Part shown: positions 63,159 through 64,000 of the stretch, in pieces
Layout: every line of letters begins with the position of its first letter
Numbering within the stretch: the first letter of the stretch is position 1
Made by a program: the position numbers and the translations under genes
The notes under the pieces: model-generated
Told to the model about the DNA's origin: nothing
What the model saw: only the letters and a program-made list of their open reading frames with translations
Database searches by the model: none
Assembly: GCA_020632875.1 (NCBI GenBank)
Contig: JACKET010000007.1
Location: 372,001-436,000 of the forward strand
Source of the DNA: Alphaproteobacteria bacterium
Lineage (GTDB): Bacteria; Myxococcota_A; UBA796; GCA-2862545
Direction: 5' to 3'
Length of the DNA stretch: 64,000 nt

Positions 63159-64000
63159 ATGTACCGACCGTTCGAAGACCGCGACCAGGAAGCCCTCGCC
63201 CGCGCCCAGGCGCTGTCGTTCGGCTTCCCCGCCGCCGAAGCGCCCCGCTGGTGGAAGGTCGGTGGCCACGAGAACCTCCGCGTCTGGGACGAGGGCGGCA
63301 CCGTCCGCGCCGGCCTGTTCGACATCCCGATGGGCATGTTCGTAGGCGGCAGCTCCATCCCGCTGCACGGGGTCGCGGGGGTCTTCGTCGTGCCCGAGGC
63401 CCGCGGGCGTGGGCTCGGCAGGCGCCTCATGGAGGCGTACGTCGGCGAGCTCGCGGAGCGGGGCATCGCGCTGAGTGCCCTGTACGCGTCGACCCGCGCG
63501 CTGTACCGCTCCGTCGGGTACGGAATCGCCGGGAACCGCTACCTGGCCGAGCTGCCGACCGAGCTGTTCCGCGCGGTGGGCGACCGGTCAGGCGACTGGC
63601 GCCCCCTCGAAGAGTCCGACTGGACGGCCATCCAGGCGGGGTATCGCTCCGAGGCGGCCCGCCACACGGGGTGGCTCGACCGCGGGCCCTACATCTGGGC
63701 GCGGCTGCGGGAGCATCGCGGCGAGCCCAATGTCGGCTGGGTGCTCGAGGGCGACGGGCTCGAGGCGTGGCTCGTGGTGCGCCAGACGCGCGACGGCGAG
63801 TGGCTGAAGCTCTCGGTGATCGACGCGTGGGCGCAGGATGCGAAGGCCCTGCGCCGGATCGCGGGCCTGCTGGCGACTTTCGCGTCGATGGCGCGCACCG
63901 TCACGATCCCCTGTGGGCCGAGTGCTCCGCTGATCGACCTCTTGCCCGAGCACCGGGTCGACGTGAAGCTGCACGAGCCCTGGCTGCTCCGGGTGGTCGA
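63159..64000 (+). CDS. GNAT acetyltransferase, Eis-like (partial)
   Basis: The frame opens at ATG 63159 and runs without a stop to the window edge (280 codons). The N-terminal GNAT core has GVAGVFVVPEARGRGLGRRL, the acetyl-CoA-binding loop, then LSALYASTRALYRSVGYGIA. The layout continues into a second GNAT-like half (WLDRGPYIWARL, WVLEGDGLEAWLVVRQT), as in Eis-type N-acetyltransferases. The C-terminal SCP2-like part would be outside the window. Eis-type enzymes acetylate amines on small molecules or peptides. The substrate is unknown. Confidence 0.85.
   Translation, partial: MYRPFEDRDQEALARAQALSFGFPAAEAPRWWKVGGHENLRVWDEGGTVRAGLFDIPMGMFVGGSSIPLHGVAGVFVVPEARGRGLGRRLMEAYVGELAERGIALSALYASTRALYRSVGYGIAGNRYLAELPTELFRAVGDRSGDWRPLEESDWTAIQAGYRSEAARHTGWLDRGPYIWARLREHRGEPNVGWVLEGDGLEAWLVVRQTRDGEWLKLSVIDAWAQDAKALRRIAGLLATFASMARTVTIPCGPSAPLIDLLPEHRVDVKLHEPWLLRVV

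Overview
The window reads as one stretch of a very GC-rich (roughly 70%) chromosome of a Gram-negative bacterium, most likely a Myxococcota-type (former Deltaproteobacteria) organism. This is an inference. It rests on the GC content, two Hanks-type Ser/Thr kinases (one fused to a formylglycine-generating-enzyme-like domain), several TonB-family proteins, many outer-membrane-type lipoproteins with Asp-rich tethers and pre-peptidase C-terminal (PPC) domains, and a MopE-like metal-binding motif. I saw no rRNA, tRNA, CRISPR array, integrase or transposase gene. The DNA is densely coding, apart from three repeat-filled gaps near 5.8-7.3, 31.9-32.6 and 48.1-49.6 kb.

Layout. 0-5.8 kb: the 3' end of a molybdopterin-dehydrogenase FAD subunit, a small Cys-rich protein, a pair of TonB-like proteins, a zinc-ribbon protein, an M50 membrane protease, a START-like protein and a LysM lipoprotein. 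5.8-7.3 kb: repeat island 1. 7.3-16.3 kb: MoaB, the two halves of a 2-hydroxyacyl-CoA-dehydratase-activase-like system, a membrane protein and a frameshifted M16 peptidase. 16.5-20.4 kb: two paralogous Asp-repeat/PPC lipoproteins. 20.5-25.1 kb: small proteins, then a kinase/FGE-like/helix-hairpin-helix protein divergent from a Rad50-like ATPase with a CxxC hook. 25.2-27.7 kb: an Asp-repeat lipoprotein with a Pmp-like beta-helix. 27.8-31.9 kb: an Hsp90-family chaperone coupled to a TPR protein. Repeat island 2 and an MFS transporter follow.

34.1-48.1 kb is a continuous plus-strand run of eleven genes with mostly 1-4 bp overlaps: a beta-helix lipoprotein, DUF3450, TtpC-like, ExbB, ExbD, TonB, TPR, a TonB-dependent receptor, a patatin with two cNMP domains, and a kinase-ATPase-TPR protein. 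The core has the same order as the Vibrio TonB2/TtpC cluster and probably energises the adjacent receptor. Repeat island 3 follows, then secreted proteins, a metallophosphatase and a Cys-rich lipoprotein. A TetR-controlled operon encodes a di-iron ferritin-like protein and a double DSBA/HCCA-isomerase. Two further Asp-repeat lipoproteins come next, one ending in a c-type cytochrome, then an acyltransferase with a dual cNMP-domain protein, a polytopic membrane protein and a truncated GNAT acetyltransferase.

The most unusual items are: the shared lipobox + (D-T/S/A)n tether + exchangeable head architecture in five genes; the kinase whose FGE-like domain is interrupted by a RecD2-like helix-hairpin-helix, opposite a Rad50-like ATPase; the Hsp90-TPR gene pair; an interspersed repeat of about 230-290 bp with five copies marking all three repeat islands; and two genes that appear to start with CTG.
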